Numbered from the stretch's first letter, positions 50,041 through 59,895 are shown. The stretch is DNA of 64,000 bases from JANMEB01 sp041745295 (GCA_041745295.1 JBGTJE010000058.1:80751-144750); one strand, 5' to 3'. The notes: generated by a model not told the origin, from the sequence alone. Made by a program: numbers and translations.

Positions 50041-53000
50041 GTGAGACCTTACATCATTGCCATTAGTTGGCTGGTCGCAACTCTCTTCGTTTCGCCGCCG
50101 ATGGCGTCCACGCTGTTGGCTCAACTCGCCGATGAGGACATCGTCAAGCGCGATCCGGCGGCCGCCACCAAGCTCGAGTCGCGACTGGTGGGATTGCCAT
50201 CTCAAGTCACCTTGGAAGGATTGCGCGCTGGAGAAGGTTATTTTAGCGCGGACGGAAAGTTTCTGATCTATCAAAGTGAGCAAGTTAGCGGCAATCCGTT
50301 CTTTCAGATTTTCGTGATGAACTTGGCGGATGGTACGACGCAGCAAGTTTCTCCTGGCATCGGCAAAACAACCTGTGCTTGGATTCATCCCGATGGGAAA
50401 CGCATGCTTTTCGCCTCGACGCACGACGACCCCGACGCAGAAAAAAAACAGCGCGATGAGTTGAAGAAGCGATCCGAGGGAACACAAGATCGTTATGCGT
50501 GGGATTACGACGAATTTTTTGAAATCTATTCGGTCGACCGCGACGAACTGGGGAAGAAACCCAAGTATACAAACTTGACTAAGGCCAAGGGTTACGACGC
50601 CGAGGGCTCGTATTCTCCCGACGGCAAGCAGATCGTGTTTGCGTCTAATCGCAGCGCATTCGACGGACGGATGAAACCCGAAGTTGCCAAGATTTTCGAA
50701 GTCGACAAGACCTACATGATGGAAATCTACATCATGAACGCCGACGGCACCGACGTGCGGCGGTTGACGGACACTCTGGGGTACGATGGCGGACCGTTTT
50801 TCGCTCCCGATGGAAAACGAATCTGTTGGCGACGATTTGCCGAGAACGGCGCCACGGCCGAAATCATGACGATGAACCTCGACGGGTCCGATCAACGCCC
50901 ACTGACCAAACTCAACGCCATGTCATGGGCTCCGTTTTTTCATCCGAGCGGCAAGTATTTGGTCTTTACCACAAACCGCCATGGATTTGAAAACTTTGAA
51001 CTGTATTTGGTCTCGACCGATGGCGGCGAACCGATTCGCGCGACGTACACGAACGGGTTCGACGGGCTCCCGGTTTTTTCACCGGACGGAAAAAAACTCG
51101 TTTGGACCCGACAAGTTGGTGAGCCCGGACCATCGGGTCGTCCGCCCGGCCAAATCTTTCGGGCTGATTGGAACCACGCGGCGGCGCTTGAGGCGCTCGG
51201 ATTGGGAGACGCCCCGCCGGAGAATCCGAAGGAGGTTCAACGCCGGGCGGTCGAATCCGCCAAACTCTCGTCGGCCGATTTTTCTCGCGATGATGTCGCG
51301 CGCCACGTCGCCTATCTCTGTCGCCCCGAACTCGAAGGTCGAATGACCGGTTCGCCGGGCGAGCAAATGGCGACCGAATACGTCGCCGCGTACTTCGATC
51401 ATTTGGGGCTCAAACCGGCCGGCGCCGAAGGAACGTACTTTCAAAAGTTTCAGTTCCCCGCCGGCGCGGCGCTCGGCCCGAATAACGCAATGAGTTATTC
51501 AACTGGCGAAAAGCAAACCGATTTGACGCTGGACAAAGACTGGCGGCCGCTGTCTTTCTCCGCATCAGGGTCAATTGATCCCACGAATATTGTTTTTGCC
51601 GGCTACGGAATGTTCGCGCCCAAAACGGAACAGAATGAAGGGTACGATTCGTTCGCCCAGTTGGACGTCAAAGACAAGTGGGTCATGGTTCTGCGATTCA
51701 TGCCGGAAAATATTACACCCGAGCGGCGACAATATTTGGCAGCCTTTTCCAGCTTGCGCGACAAAGCCCGCAAGGCCAGAGACTTGGGAGCAAAAGGAAT
51801 CATCGTAGTCAGCGGTCCGACTTCGCGTGTCCGCGAGCAACTAGTTCCGCTGCAACGCGACGCGGCTTTGTCGGGAACCAGCGTCGCCGTCGTCAGTATC
51901 ACCGACGACGTGGCTCGACAATGGTTATTGGCGGCGAAAAAAGATCTCAACGAAGTTCAAACGCTTCTGGATTCGGGCAATCCAACTTCGGGGTTTGACC
52001 TATCACTGAAAGTTGTCGCCCAAATTGACGTCGAACAGGTGATCCAAATCGGCCAAAACGTCGTCGCGCGATTGCAGGTCGGCGATGCGCCCAGCGAACA
52101 GACGGTCGTGGTGGGCGCCCACATCGATCATCTTGGAAATGGAACTTCCAGTTCGTTGGCCCGCGAGGATGAAAAGGGGCAAATACATTTTGGTGCGGAT
52201 GACAATGCGTCCGGAGTCGCCGTCATGATGGAGATCGCCGAACATCTTGCAGCCTTGCCGGAAGCCGAACGTCGTGCGCTGAAACGGGATTTTGTTTTTG
52301 CGGCTTGGTCGGGCGAAGAGCTGAATCTCCAAGGTTCGAAGCATTTTGTCGCGACTTTACAGGCTAAGCAAACAGGACCGACCCCGGCCGGCGGATCGTC
52401 ATCCGGTTCGAACAATCCAGGTCCCCCGCCATCGATCTATCCGCAAGTCGCCGCGTACGTGAATATGGACATGGTCGGCCGGTTCCAAAAATCGTTGGTC
52501 CTGCAGGGGCTCGGTTCGTCGGATTTTTGGCGAAAGGAAATCCAACGTTTGGCCTTGGTCACGGAACTGCCGGTCACGCCATTGGACGATACGAACCTGC
52601 CGACCGATGCGACTTCGTTTTATTTGGCGGGCGTGCCGATCATCGCCGCCTTCACCGGAGCGCATAACGATTACCACACGCCGCGCGACACCCCTGAAAA
52701 ACTCGACTATGTTCGCGCCGCCCAGATCGCGCGTTTCATGGGTGAGATGACGCGGAGTTTGTCGGCGGCCGAGAATCCGCCACCCTTCATCCAACACAAG
52801 ATCGAAGCGGCCCCGCAACAAGCGAGAGCGGGAGCCCGCGTCTATTTGGGTTCGATTCCCGATTACGCGTCCGACGTCAAGGGCGTGCTTCTCTCGGGCG
52901 CTACCGGGGGCTCGCCTGCGGCAAAGGCCGGGCTCAAAGCCAACGACGTGATCGTCGAATTGGCGGGTAAGAAGATCGAGAACATTCAAGACTACGCCGA

Positions 53001-53100
53001 TGCGTTGAAGGCGTTAAAGGCTGGCGAAAAAGTGAAAATCGCCGTCCGCCGTGGAGGCGAGCGAGTCGATCTAGAGATCACGCCCATTTCGCGGCAATAG
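50041..53100 (+). CDS. Exported TolB-propeller / M28 aminopeptidase / PDZ protein
   Basis: 1019 residues, GTG start at 50041 with AGGAG six bases upstream. Signal peptide (about 1-28), then a six-bladed TolB-like propeller (about 60-370; repeated FSPDGKKLVW, SYSPDGKQIVFAS). An M28 peptidase follows (about 400-915; VVVGAHIDHLG with zinc His694, ADDNASGVAVMME, AWSGEELNLQGS, HNDYHTPRDTPEKL). A C-terminal PDZ domain comes last (about 930-1015; GSPAAKAGLKANDVIVELAGKKI). Fold order implies a secreted aminopeptidase with its own substrate-binding propeller and docking domain. Confidence 0.92.
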   Translation: MRPYIIAISWLVATLFVSPPMASTLLAQLADEDIVKRDPAAATKLESRLVGLPSQVTLEGLRAGEGYFSADGKFLIYQSEQVSGNPFFQIFVMNLADGTTQQVSPGIGKTTCAWIHPDGKRMLFASTHDDPDAEKKQRDELKKRSEGTQDRYAWDYDEFFEIYSVDRDELGKKPKYTNLTKAKGYDAEGSYSPDGKQIVFASNRSAFDGRMKPEVAKIFEVDKTYMMEIYIMNADGTDVRRLTDTLGYDGGPFFAPDGKRICWRRFAENGATAEIMTMNLDGSDQRPLTKLNAMSWAPFFHPSGKYLVFTTNRHGFENFELYLVSTDGGEPIRATYTNGFDGLPVFSPDGKKLVWTRQVGEPGPSGRPPGQIFRADWNHAAALEALGLGDAPPENPKEVQRRAVESAKLSSADFSRDDVARHVAYLCRPELEGRMTGSPGEQMATEYVAAYFDHLGLKPAGAEGTYFQKFQFPAGAALGPNNAMSYSTGEKQTDLTLDKDWRPLSFSASGSIDPTNIVFAGYGMFAPKTEQNEGYDSFAQLDVKDKWVMVLRFMPENITPERRQYLAAFSSLRDKARKARDLGAKGIIVVSGPTSRVREQLVPLQRDAALSGTSVAVVSITDDVARQWLLAAKKDLNEVQTLLDSGNPTSGFDLSLKVVAQIDVEQVIQIGQNVVARLQVGDAPSEQTVVVGAHIDHLGNGTSSSLAREDEKGQIHFGADDNASGVAVMMEIAEHLAALPEAERRALKRDFVFAAWSGEELNLQGSKHFVATLQAKQTGPTPAGGSSSGSNNPGPPPSIYPQVAAYVNMDMVGRFQKSLVLQGLGSSDFWRKEIQRLALVTELPVTPLDDTNLPTDATSFYLAGVPIIAAFTGAHNDYHTPRDTPEKLDYVRAAQIARFMGEMTRSLSAAENPPPFIQHKIEAAPQQARAGARVYLGSIPDYASDVKGVLLSGATGGSPAAKAGLKANDVIVELAGKKIENIQDYADALKALKAGEKVKIAVRRGGERVDLEITPISRQ

Positions 53101-53140
53101 GCGAAAAGCGCTCGCGCTTCGCAATTCTCAAGAAACACCA

Positions 53141-53166
53141 AGAGCAGCTTCATGGGAAGCTGCTCT
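53141..53166 (+). terminator. Hairpin downstream of the M28 peptidase gene
   Basis: Perfect 10-base arms AGAGCAGCTT / AAGCTGCTCT with a 6-base loop, 41 bases after the stop and upstream of the convergent gene ending at 53235. No T tract follows, so a classical rho-independent terminator is not certain. Confidence 0.55.
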
Positions 53167-53234
53167 GGCGACTGCACCTAGGAAGTTCAAGATATGAAAA
53201 TGAATAATTCCTGACAGGCACTGGGCAGTAAGGG

Positions 53235-53528
53235 TTACGTGGCAAATTGCGCGTTCAAGCTGATCTTTTCGTTAAACGCGGGTCGCGACAAATTCAACGT
53301 CAACTCGCCGTTACGCGAGGTGAAGTCCGCAAAGAAAACTTGCGACCTCGACTCTAGCACGGCAGTTCGATGCGTCGACTGCGCAACCGAAAACTCGATT
53401 CCAGCCGGCTCGATGGCGACGGCCTTGTCTTTGATGACAAGTTGCCGAAAGCCCTCGACGTTCGTCACCGGCGCGGAATTTACGAGGACCGATTTAATGG
53501 TCCACAATCCTCGCTTCAATCCATTCAT
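53235..53528 (-). CDS. Small hypothetical protein
   Basis: 97 residues. The ATG at 53528 is preceded by GGAG at a good distance; upstream extensions look unlikely. The sequence (LKRGLWTIKSVLVNSAPV, FADFTSRNGELTLNLSRPAF) has alternating strand pattern and no membrane segment. It is somewhat like small planctomycete proteins of TIGR03067 type, but this is not certain. Confidence 0.45.
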   Translation of the reverse strand: MNGLKRGLWTIKSVLVNSAPVTNVEGFRQLVIKDKAVAIEPAGIEFSVAQSTHRTAVLESRSQVFFADFTSRNGELTLNLSRPAFNEKISLNAQFAT

Positions 53529-53826
53529 TGAAATCTCCGAAGGAAAGAAATTCTGAAACACGAAGGACTTAATCTGCAAATCGCGGGCCATCGCTTGAGA
53601 TTGTTTTTTTGTGCAGTTTTCCGCAAGAATTGGCGACATCCAACTCAATCGCGTCTCAGATCGAGATCGCTGTTGCAGAATGAAACGCGATAGTAATGCG
53701 TTTCCGAAGCACCTAGAATGTGGATAGAACTCGAACCCCGGTCCGAAGTTCCATCAAAAAGGACGTGAACTGGCGACCGCTTAGATCACCCAACGACAAC
53801 CGCCACTCGCCCGTACTGGACGACTT

Positions 53827-54177
53827 GTGGGTCTATTCGGAATCCCGTTTGCCCACGTGCTGGCGTTGGCAAGCTTGTTTTTTCAAATCTTGTGGATTGT
53901 TCCCGTCTACGCTGATCGATTCGAAACCGCCGTTCGGGCACTTCCGTCGATGACGACACAGTCGATTCTGTTTGCAAGTTATTTCACGGATTTGACAATG
54001 CAATGGTCGTATGTTGGCTTGTTAGTTGCCGATTTGGTCCTGTTGATGGTGTTGTTTCGTCGACGCAGCGCGACGAGCAATAGCATTTATATCTATTCGC
54101 ATTTTGTCCTCGTATGCCTGATTGCGTTCCTCGTTTGGAATAGCATCGCCCTGTGCATCGGGCTATCGAGCCTTTAG
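53827..54177 (+). CDS. Small membrane protein of unknown function
   Basis: 116 residues, GTG start. Three or four hydrophobic helices (about 6-28, 60-80, 90-112) with short hydrophilic loops (DRFETAVRALPSMT, FRRRSATS). No domain was recognised. Start codon uncertain, since no strong ribosome-binding site is seen. Confidence 0.5.
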   Translation: MGLFGIPFAHVLALASLFFQILWIVPVYADRFETAVRALPSMTTQSILFASYFTDLTMQWSYVGLLVADLVLLMVLFRRRSATSNSIYIYSHFVLVCLIAFLVWNSIALCIGLSSL

Positions 54178-54307
54178 CTCACGTTTTGATGCTGGGCTTT
54201 TCTGGTTCCTTCTCCCCCAATCTGCACGCTGCAATCTCGAACATAGTGTTTCGCTCACGCGCGTGCAGATTCGTGGAGAGGGAACGTCAATCCAGCGAGA
54301 ACAGCGG

Positions 54308-56218
54308 CTACTTGTCGTTGATCGCTTCGACGCTTTGGATGCGGCCGCGGGGATAGAGGTTGGAGATGTCGATCGCATAGTTCGTTTGATCGACTTGCTC
54401 GTTGCCGGCTTCGTCGCGGACCGCGAGCCGCAAGTACACGCGTTCGGGAGAGTCGGACTGCACGGCCCAGATGTAATTGCCGGTGTTCCGCAGACCGGCT
54501 TCGATCGTCGTCCATGGACCATCGGGGCGGGTGCTATACGAAAGCTCGATCGGGCGCAGCGCGAGCAAATCGTCGCGGGCTTCCCAGTTGATCACGAGTT
54601 TTCCGGCGTGCTCATCGGTCCCGTAAGGAGCCGAGGTGATTCTCGCATCGGGTGGATCGACGTCGACGCGAACCCATTTGTCGGCGGGGTCGCCAGGTTG
54701 CGGCAAGCGACTTTTAAGTCCGCTGTGGCTGATGACCACTAACCGAAAACCGTACAGCCCCGATTCATCAACTTCCACTGGAAACGGTCCCTGCGGATCT
54801 GGGATCGATCCCAATCGCGCCCAATTTTTTCCGCTATCACGCGTGGTCCAGATCGCGACTTCTTTTACGCCGGCCGGATCGATTGCCTCGACTTGATAGT
54901 TCAGCCGAAAGCGTTTCGACTTGACCGAAACGGCTTGGTTATTCAGTTCGGAATTTCCGGCCGGCTGGCTCATCACGCCGTGCGCCTCAAGATCGGTTTC
55001 TGTCGCGCTCCGATCGGCGACCAGAATCGTTGAATTGGCAAGCCCCGAGTCTGGCTTTTTTATTTCCGGCAGCGATCTCGTTTGCAAATCGGGAGCATTT
55101 TGCTTGGGGGCCTCAGCGACGGCCGGGGTTGGCTCGATGGTGGGTCTTGCCGGGGCTTTGTCCTGAGTTGAACCGCGGGCAAGGAATTTGCCGCTGGTCG
55201 AGTGGCGAACGCTTCGCCATTCAACTGGCGCTGCCGTTGTGCCGGACAACGAATTCGTGCCGGCGGAAGCCGAAGGCTCCTGTCGACTCGTGGCGTTCGC
55301 CCCAGGCGGCGGCGATTCCTTGGTTTCCGATCCTGGCTGGCGATTGGGTCCAGCGGCCGATCGAAATCCCGATGCCGGAGTTGAGGCATTCAAAGACTGT
55401 GGCGGATCGGCAACGGCAGCTGGCCGTCGATTGGCGTTTTCGGGCATCGCTGCAAATTGTGGGCTCGTTCGCGTGCGCTGAACGGACGTTTGCGCCGTCG
55501 CTTGATTGCCAGCTTGGTCCCGGATGCTGACTTCGATATCGAGGTTGAGTTCGTTGGATTCCGGCCAGAATGCATAGGAGTCTTGCAGCAGCCCGCCGTT
55601 GGCGGTCTTAGTGACTTTGGCGGGAACATCCGCCCAAGGAACAGCGTCTTGAGCGCCGGTTGGCCGCTGGCGGATGGTCAGCGAATCGGTTGCCAATTGG
55701 GAATCTCGCGCCCGCCATTCGACGATGACTCGTCCGACATTATCGCTCGACGATCGGGCCTCAATGGTTGGAGGCACGGTATCGACGACGACAATCATCT
55801 CGGGCTGAACGATCCGAGCGGGTACTCGTTGTCCGTTTCGGTTGAGTGTTTGAACGGCGAACCAATATTCGCCGTCCTGGGCGGCGTCAAACTGAAACTC
55901 GGACTGGCGTTGGTCCGCGCGACGATGTTCTTCCCACCGTTGGCCGCCGTCGGTTGAAACATACAGGTGGACTTCGACGATGACTTGGTCTGGCGACACG
56001 AGCGAAAAAGGAATCGTAAACCGCCGGTTCTTCGTGGCGTATTTTTGAACCTGTGGCGCCGACTTCGTTGAACCATTGTCGCCTGTCGGCTGCGCAACGG
56101 GTTTGGCGGAATCCGTGAACGATCGAACGGCTGGCGGTCCGAATGTCTGGGCCTGGGCCGTTGAGACCAGGACAACCAGCCCGATCAGGTTCTTTAGCAG
56201 AGTTTGGAAAGTCGACAT
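54308..56218 (-). CDS. Exported multi-domain protein, probably with Ig-like repeats
   Basis: 636 residues. Signal peptide (about 1-23). Two similar segments, each reading strand-rich with a 'DxxxxDGGxxW' type motif, flank a long Pro/Ala/Thr/Gln-rich linker (about 250-400). The first is at about 70-220 (FSLVSPDQVIVEVHLYVSTD, EVHLYVSTDGGQRWEEH); the second is at about 430-620 (EAIDPAGVKEVAIWTTRDSG, WTTRDSGKNWARLG). The sequence suggests BNR/Asp-box-like or Ig-like surface domains. The likely role is binding at the cell surface. No enzymatic motif was found. Confidence 0.6.
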   Translation of the reverse strand: MSTFQTLLKNLIGLVVLVSTAQAQTFGPPAVRSFTDSAKPVAQPTGDNGSTKSAPQVQKYATKNRRFTIPFSLVSPDQVIVEVHLYVSTDGGQRWEEHRRADQRQSEFQFDAAQDGEYWFAVQTLNRNGQRVPARIVQPEMIVVVDTVPPTIEARSSSDNVGRVIVEWRARDSQLATDSLTIRQRPTGAQDAVPWADVPAKVTKTANGGLLQDSYAFWPESNELNLDIEVSIRDQAGNQATAQTSVQRTRTSPQFAAMPENANRRPAAVADPPQSLNASTPASGFRSAAGPNRQPGSETKESPPPGANATSRQEPSASAGTNSLSGTTAAPVEWRSVRHSTSGKFLARGSTQDKAPARPTIEPTPAVAEAPKQNAPDLQTRSLPEIKKPDSGLANSTILVADRSATETDLEAHGVMSQPAGNSELNNQAVSVKSKRFRLNYQVEAIDPAGVKEVAIWTTRDSGKNWARLGSIPDPQGPFPVEVDESGLYGFRLVVISHSGLKSRLPQPGDPADKWVRVDVDPPDARITSAPYGTDEHAGKLVINWEARDDLLALRPIELSYSTRPDGPWTTIEAGLRNTGNYIWAVQSDSPERVYLRLAVRDEAGNEQVDQTNYAIDISNLYPRGRIQSVEAINDK

Positions 56219-56701
56219 CTTTTGAACGCGAGAAACGCTGAATTCTGGGGGTCAAAAGACCAAATCAATTCGAGCATCGACCATTGTCGCCAAGTGCTTG
56301 ATCGGCTCGGACAATTCCCCGGTTGATCCGAACGTTCGGTGCGGCGATGGCGGCGTATAGGGTTAGCGAAGAGGCAGGTGTCGCGGGCGGGACCGGTTGA
56401 AATCCGCTGATTTTCCTAAGAACTCGGATTCCACGTCCCACGGCGCAGGAAAAGTCCAATGCAAGCGCCCCGGCCGACCTGTGAACTTTGCACGCGTTCG
56501 CTACGTACTATTGGACGTCGGCTGGCGATTCAGCCGGATTTGCAAAGTTCTGAACTTAACTCGAACTGATCGTGTTCGATATAATGGTGTGCAAACTTTT
56601 AATGCCGAGCGGGTTTTTCCAGTTGCGCCGGCGCCGTAGTATGGATGGTCCCCGAAACGAGCGTAGGACCGGGAAACCAATGTTGAATAATCGGCTGGAC
56701 C
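56219..56701. other. Divergent intergenic region without recognisable gene
   Basis: 483 bases between the divergent genes starting at 56218 and 56702. A TATAAT (56580-56585) within TTCGATATAATGG could be the -10 box for the small membrane protein gene; a matching -35 element is poor. The rest holds nothing recognisable. Confidence 0.35.
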
Positions 56702-57040
56702 ATGTGGATTCAGAACAACTGGCGCCGATTACAAGAAACCATTCAGCAGTTTGGGTGGGAAGAGCGATTAATAATCGGAATCGTGCTCTTGGCGATCTTG
56801 ATTACGATTGCCGTCTATGTCGTGCGTCGAGTGCGCCAATGGATGCAGCAGCCCACCGCCTCGATCAGCGAACATATGAACGACTTTCGCCGGATGCGCG
56901 ACTCCGGCGAACTCGATGACAAAGAATTCAGTCGGGTCGTGAACACGGTTTCACGGCAAGAGATTGAGGGGTTGATTCCTCCGCAAAAGGAACCGCCCGC
57001 ACATTCGGAAAACTTACCATCCCCAAGCGAGGGAGACTGA
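56702..57040 (+). CDS. Small membrane protein with C-terminal short hydrophilic domain
   Basis: 112 residues. One helix (about 22-42; LIIGIVLLAILITIAVYVV) followed by a charged region (about 55-100) containing FRRMRDSGELDDKEFSRVVN, an SHOCT-like motif (short helical oligomerisation tail with the leucine/glutamate pattern GELxxxEF). Location is the membrane with the short C-terminal domain in the cytoplasm. It lies upstream of clpX with a 221-base gap. Confidence 0.65.
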   Translation: MWIQNNWRRLQETIQQFGWEERLIIGIVLLAILITIAVYVVRRVRQWMQQPTASISEHMNDFRRMRDSGELDDKEFSRVVNTVSRQEIEGLIPPQKEPPAHSENLPSPSEGD

Positions 57041-57261
57041 GCGACACGACGGTTGTAGAGCTTGCGACAGACAATTGGCCTTGTTGGATTAAACCGTTCC
57101 AAGCGGATTGATTGGAGCGGTCCCCCGATAAAATCAGAATTTAATTACGCTCGAAGATTGCGGGCATGGATGCACACTTGGTTCGGCGACGTACGCCAAA
57201 TCACGTTTTCGGGCCTCAACTGGGATGAGCTGCTACGGTTGGACTTGATTCAGGAGTGACC

Positions 57262-58539
57262 ATGCCCGCTGGAAATGATTCGACAGGGACCCGCCGTCCC
57301 GGTGTCCCGAAGAAAAACGCGTTTTGTTCGTTCTGTCGCAAGAGCTATCGCGACGTCGGTCCGTTGGTCGAGGGACCCGGCGATGTCTATATTTGTGGCG
57401 AGTGCATTGAGCTTTGCGAATCGATTCTCGAGCAAGAGAATCGGCGCCGCGGACCTTCGAAAAAGCTATTCAACAAGATCCCGTCGCCGCGCGAGCTGGT
57501 CGACAAAATGGGTCAATACGTCATCGGGCAAAATCACGCCAAAAAAGTCCTCGCGGTCGCCGTCCACAACCATTACAAGCGATTGACCGGCGGTGCCGAT
57601 AGCGGCGAAGTGGAAATTGAAAAGTCTAATATCTTGTTGGCCGGCCCGACCGGTTCCGGCAAAACGTTGCTCGCCCGAACCCTGGCCCGCGTGCTCAACG
57701 TGCCATTCGCGATTGGTGACGCATCTACCCTGACCGAAGCCGGCTACGTCGGCGAAGACGTGGAAAACCTCTTGCTCAAGCTGTTGCATGCGGCTGACTT
57801 CGACATCGAAGCCGCCCAGCGCGGTGTGATTTACATCGACGAAATCGACAAGATTGGCAAGACGTCGAACAACGTCTCGATCACCCGCGACGTTTCCGGC
57901 GAAGGCGTTCAGCAGGCCCTGCTGAAAATGCTCGAGGGAACCGTGGCGAATGTCCCGCCCCAAGGCGGCCGCAAACACCCCGAACAGCAGTACATCCAAA
58001 TCGACACGACAAACATTCTTTTCATTTGCGGGGGAACCTTCGTCGGCATCGACGATATCATTCGCCGCCGTCTCGGCCGAAAGACGATCGGCTTCGGACA
58101 GTCGACGACGATCAATGAAGAGCGAGAGTTGGGCGAACTTCTGCCCATGGTGACCAGCGACGATATTCTCGAATTCGGCTTGATTCCCGAATTGGTTGGC
58201 CGCTTGCCGGTGATCAGCGCCCTAACCCCGCTCGATGAATCCGGCCTGATGCGTGTCCTTACCGAACCGCGCAACGCGCTGGTTCGCCAATACCAGTCGC
58301 TGTTCAATATGGAGAACTGCGAACTGAAGTTTACCGACGAGGCGATGCGCGCGATCGCCAAGCGAGCGCTTGAAAAGGGAACCGGTGCCCGCGGGCTTCG
58401 ATCGATCGTGGAAGAGATCATGCTCGATCTCATGTTCGAGCTGCCCGATCTGCCCAAGGGGGGCAAATTCGTGATCGACGAATCAATGGTGAAATCCGGC
58501 TCGGCCGTCTTCACGATGCCCGAATCGAAAAGCGCGTAA
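57262..58539 (+). CDS. clpX: ATP-dependent Clp protease ATP-binding subunit
   Basis: 425 residues from ATG 57262, five bases after AGGAG (a GTG at 57256 overlaps the ribosome-binding site and is less likely). N-terminal zinc domain with CSFC and CGECIELC (four Cys), AAA+ core with GPTGSGKTLLARTLA, IDEIDKI, the pore loop GYVGEDVEN and RHPEQQYIQIDT, and the RGLRSIVEEI sensor-2 region. It unfolds substrates for ClpP. clpP and tig, commonly next to it, are not in the window. Confidence 0.97.
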   Translation: MPAGNDSTGTRRPGVPKKNAFCSFCRKSYRDVGPLVEGPGDVYICGECIELCESILEQENRRRGPSKKLFNKIPSPRELVDKMGQYVIGQNHAKKVLAVAVHNHYKRLTGGADSGEVEIEKSNILLAGPTGSGKTLLARTLARVLNVPFAIGDASTLTEAGYVGEDVENLLLKLLHAADFDIEAAQRGVIYIDEIDKIGKTSNNVSITRDVSGEGVQQALLKMLEGTVANVPPQGGRKHPEQQYIQIDTTNILFICGGTFVGIDDIIRRRLGRKTIGFGQSTTINEERELGELLPMVTSDDILEFGLIPELVGRLPVISALTPLDESGLMRVLTEPRNALVRQYQSLFNMENCELKFTDEAMRAIAKRALEKGTGARGLRSIVEEIMLDLMFELPDLPKGGKFVIDESMVKSGSAVFTMPESKSA

Positions 58540-58885
58540 GCGACGACACCCGATGCAAAGATCGGCTCTCCTCGGTCCGAAGGACCGCTACAATCTCTGC
58601 CGGTGGCGTCAGCCACCGGTGCATGCACATTCATCCGAAGGCCCAAAGGGCCGACACAAGACGGATGGATTTTTGTGTCGGCCCTTCGAGCCTTCATGAG
58701 ATGAGGTGGGCAACGAAAACCGGGGCCTGGCGGCCCCGGCCGTGGTTGTTGCGGCCCTCCGGGCCGAAGCGTGCATTGATGATGCGGCACAATGCTCGCT
58801 ACATTGCGCCGTCTGCTATTTCGCCGGCTACAATGTTGCACGAACGGTTCACAGAACAACTCTCCCGACTCATTGGGTACCAGCC
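58540..58885. repeat. Intergenic REP-like repeat cluster
   Basis: 346 bases between clpX and the next gene. It contains a perfect hairpin CCGGTGGC / GCCACCGG (58600-58619) and a 23-base near-perfect inverted pair (58637-58659 and 58673-58695; 2 mismatches) made of GAAGGCCCAAAGGGCCGACA units. GGCCCTCCGGGCCG follows. The units resemble those of the element at 6499-6726. No gene was seen. Confidence 0.6.
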
Positions 58886-59713
58886 ATGATCTCGCGGATC
58901 TTCTTCGCCATCGGACTTGGCGTCATTGCAATTCAGGCTTGGTGCGTCTCAACGACACTTGCTCAAGACACACGCCAGCCAGAATCGCTCAAAATCACAT
59001 TTCTGGTGAACGAAGGATTCTTGATCCAGGCTGGAGTCAAGTCGATTCTGATCGACGCATTTGTCAAAGACGAATATTACGGCTACGGCGCGCTACCCGA
59101 GTCGGCGTACCGACGACTGATCACCGGACAATCGCCGTTCGACAACGTCACCTTGGCGCTGACGTCGCACGTCCACCTCGACCATTTCCAAACCGAGACC
59201 GCGGTCCAATTCTTACAAAAAAACCCTAAGTCGGTTTTGATGTCCGGCGAAGAAGTGGTGCTGGCGATTCGCGAATCCGATAGCCAACCGAGCGTTGCCA
59301 ACCAAGCAACGATCGTTTGGCCTGAGCCCGGTGCCATCAAGACGCTCGAACACGACGGGATCCGAATCGAAGCGTTTCGCTTACGCCATTCGGGGAGACC
59401 CGACAACGATGTGCAAAACCTGGGCATATTGCTGCACGTGGGGGATCAATCGGTGTTGCACGTGGGAGACGCGGACGCCAGCGGCGATAATTTCCAACCG
59501 TATGACTTGGCCAGGAAGAACATCGATGTTGCGATCTTGCCGATGTGGATGTTCGAGGATCGGAAAATGGTCGATTCGCAGATCGGGGCCAAGACCTACA
59601 TCGCGGCCCACATTCCCGCCAAAGAACTTGCCAACACCAAACGCGAACTCGGGAAAACGCAGCCCGACGTCATCGTTCTGGAAACGCCGATGGAAGTGTG
59701 GAAAGCCAAGTAG
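58886..59713 (+). CDS. Exported metallo-beta-lactamase-fold hydrolase
   Basis: 275 residues from the ATG at 58886. Signal peptide (about 1-26; IAIQAWCVSTTLAQ), then the fold with SHVHLDHFQ (HxHxDH, with the first two His and Asp) and a second-site HVGDADAS, RLRHSGRPDND. The substrate is unknown. Unlike the cytosolic UPF0173 gene at 8915, this one is exported. Its TAG stop lies in the first three bases of the inverted repeat that follows. Confidence 0.85.
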   Translation: MISRIFFAIGLGVIAIQAWCVSTTLAQDTRQPESLKITFLVNEGFLIQAGVKSILIDAFVKDEYYGYGALPESAYRRLITGQSPFDNVTLALTSHVHLDHFQTETAVQFLQKNPKSVLMSGEEVVLAIRESDSQPSVANQATIVWPEPGAIKTLEHDGIRIEAFRLRHSGRPDNDVQNLGILLHVGDQSVLHVGDADASGDNFQPYDLARKNIDVAILPMWMFEDRKMVDSQIGAKTYIAAHIPAKELANTKRELGKTQPDVIVLETPMEVWKAK

Positions 59714-59895
59714 GTCTCGCCCGTAGGTCTCGCGAGCCGAGCGAGACCTGTCGCCATCATCCGCGTTCCATTCCACGCCGCTTTAATCGTCTATCACGCG
59801 CACGAGTACCTTCCGCCCAATTGTGCGATTGAAATGTCGCGCCAAGCGGCACGTCCAGGTCTCGCGCGGCTCGCGAGACCTGCGGGCGAGACCTA
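59711..59895. repeat. Element with 39-base inverted ends that supply both flanking stop codons
   Basis: Arms 59711-59749 and 59857-59895 are inverted copies matching at 37 of 39 bases (TAGGTCTCGCCCG at the outer end, with AGGTCTCGCGAGCC). The first three bases of each arm are TAG. The left TAG ends the metallohydrolase (59713) and the right one ends the convergent GDSL gene (59893). Each arm is also internally palindromic (AGGTCTCGCGAGCC / GGCTCGCGAGACCT). The central 107 bases hold no gene. Confidence 0.85.

Noticed and set aside
57062..57259. A 65-residue frame just upstream of clpX
   Set aside because: It has no similarity or ribosome-binding site and ends where the clpX ribosome-binding site lies; likely chance.
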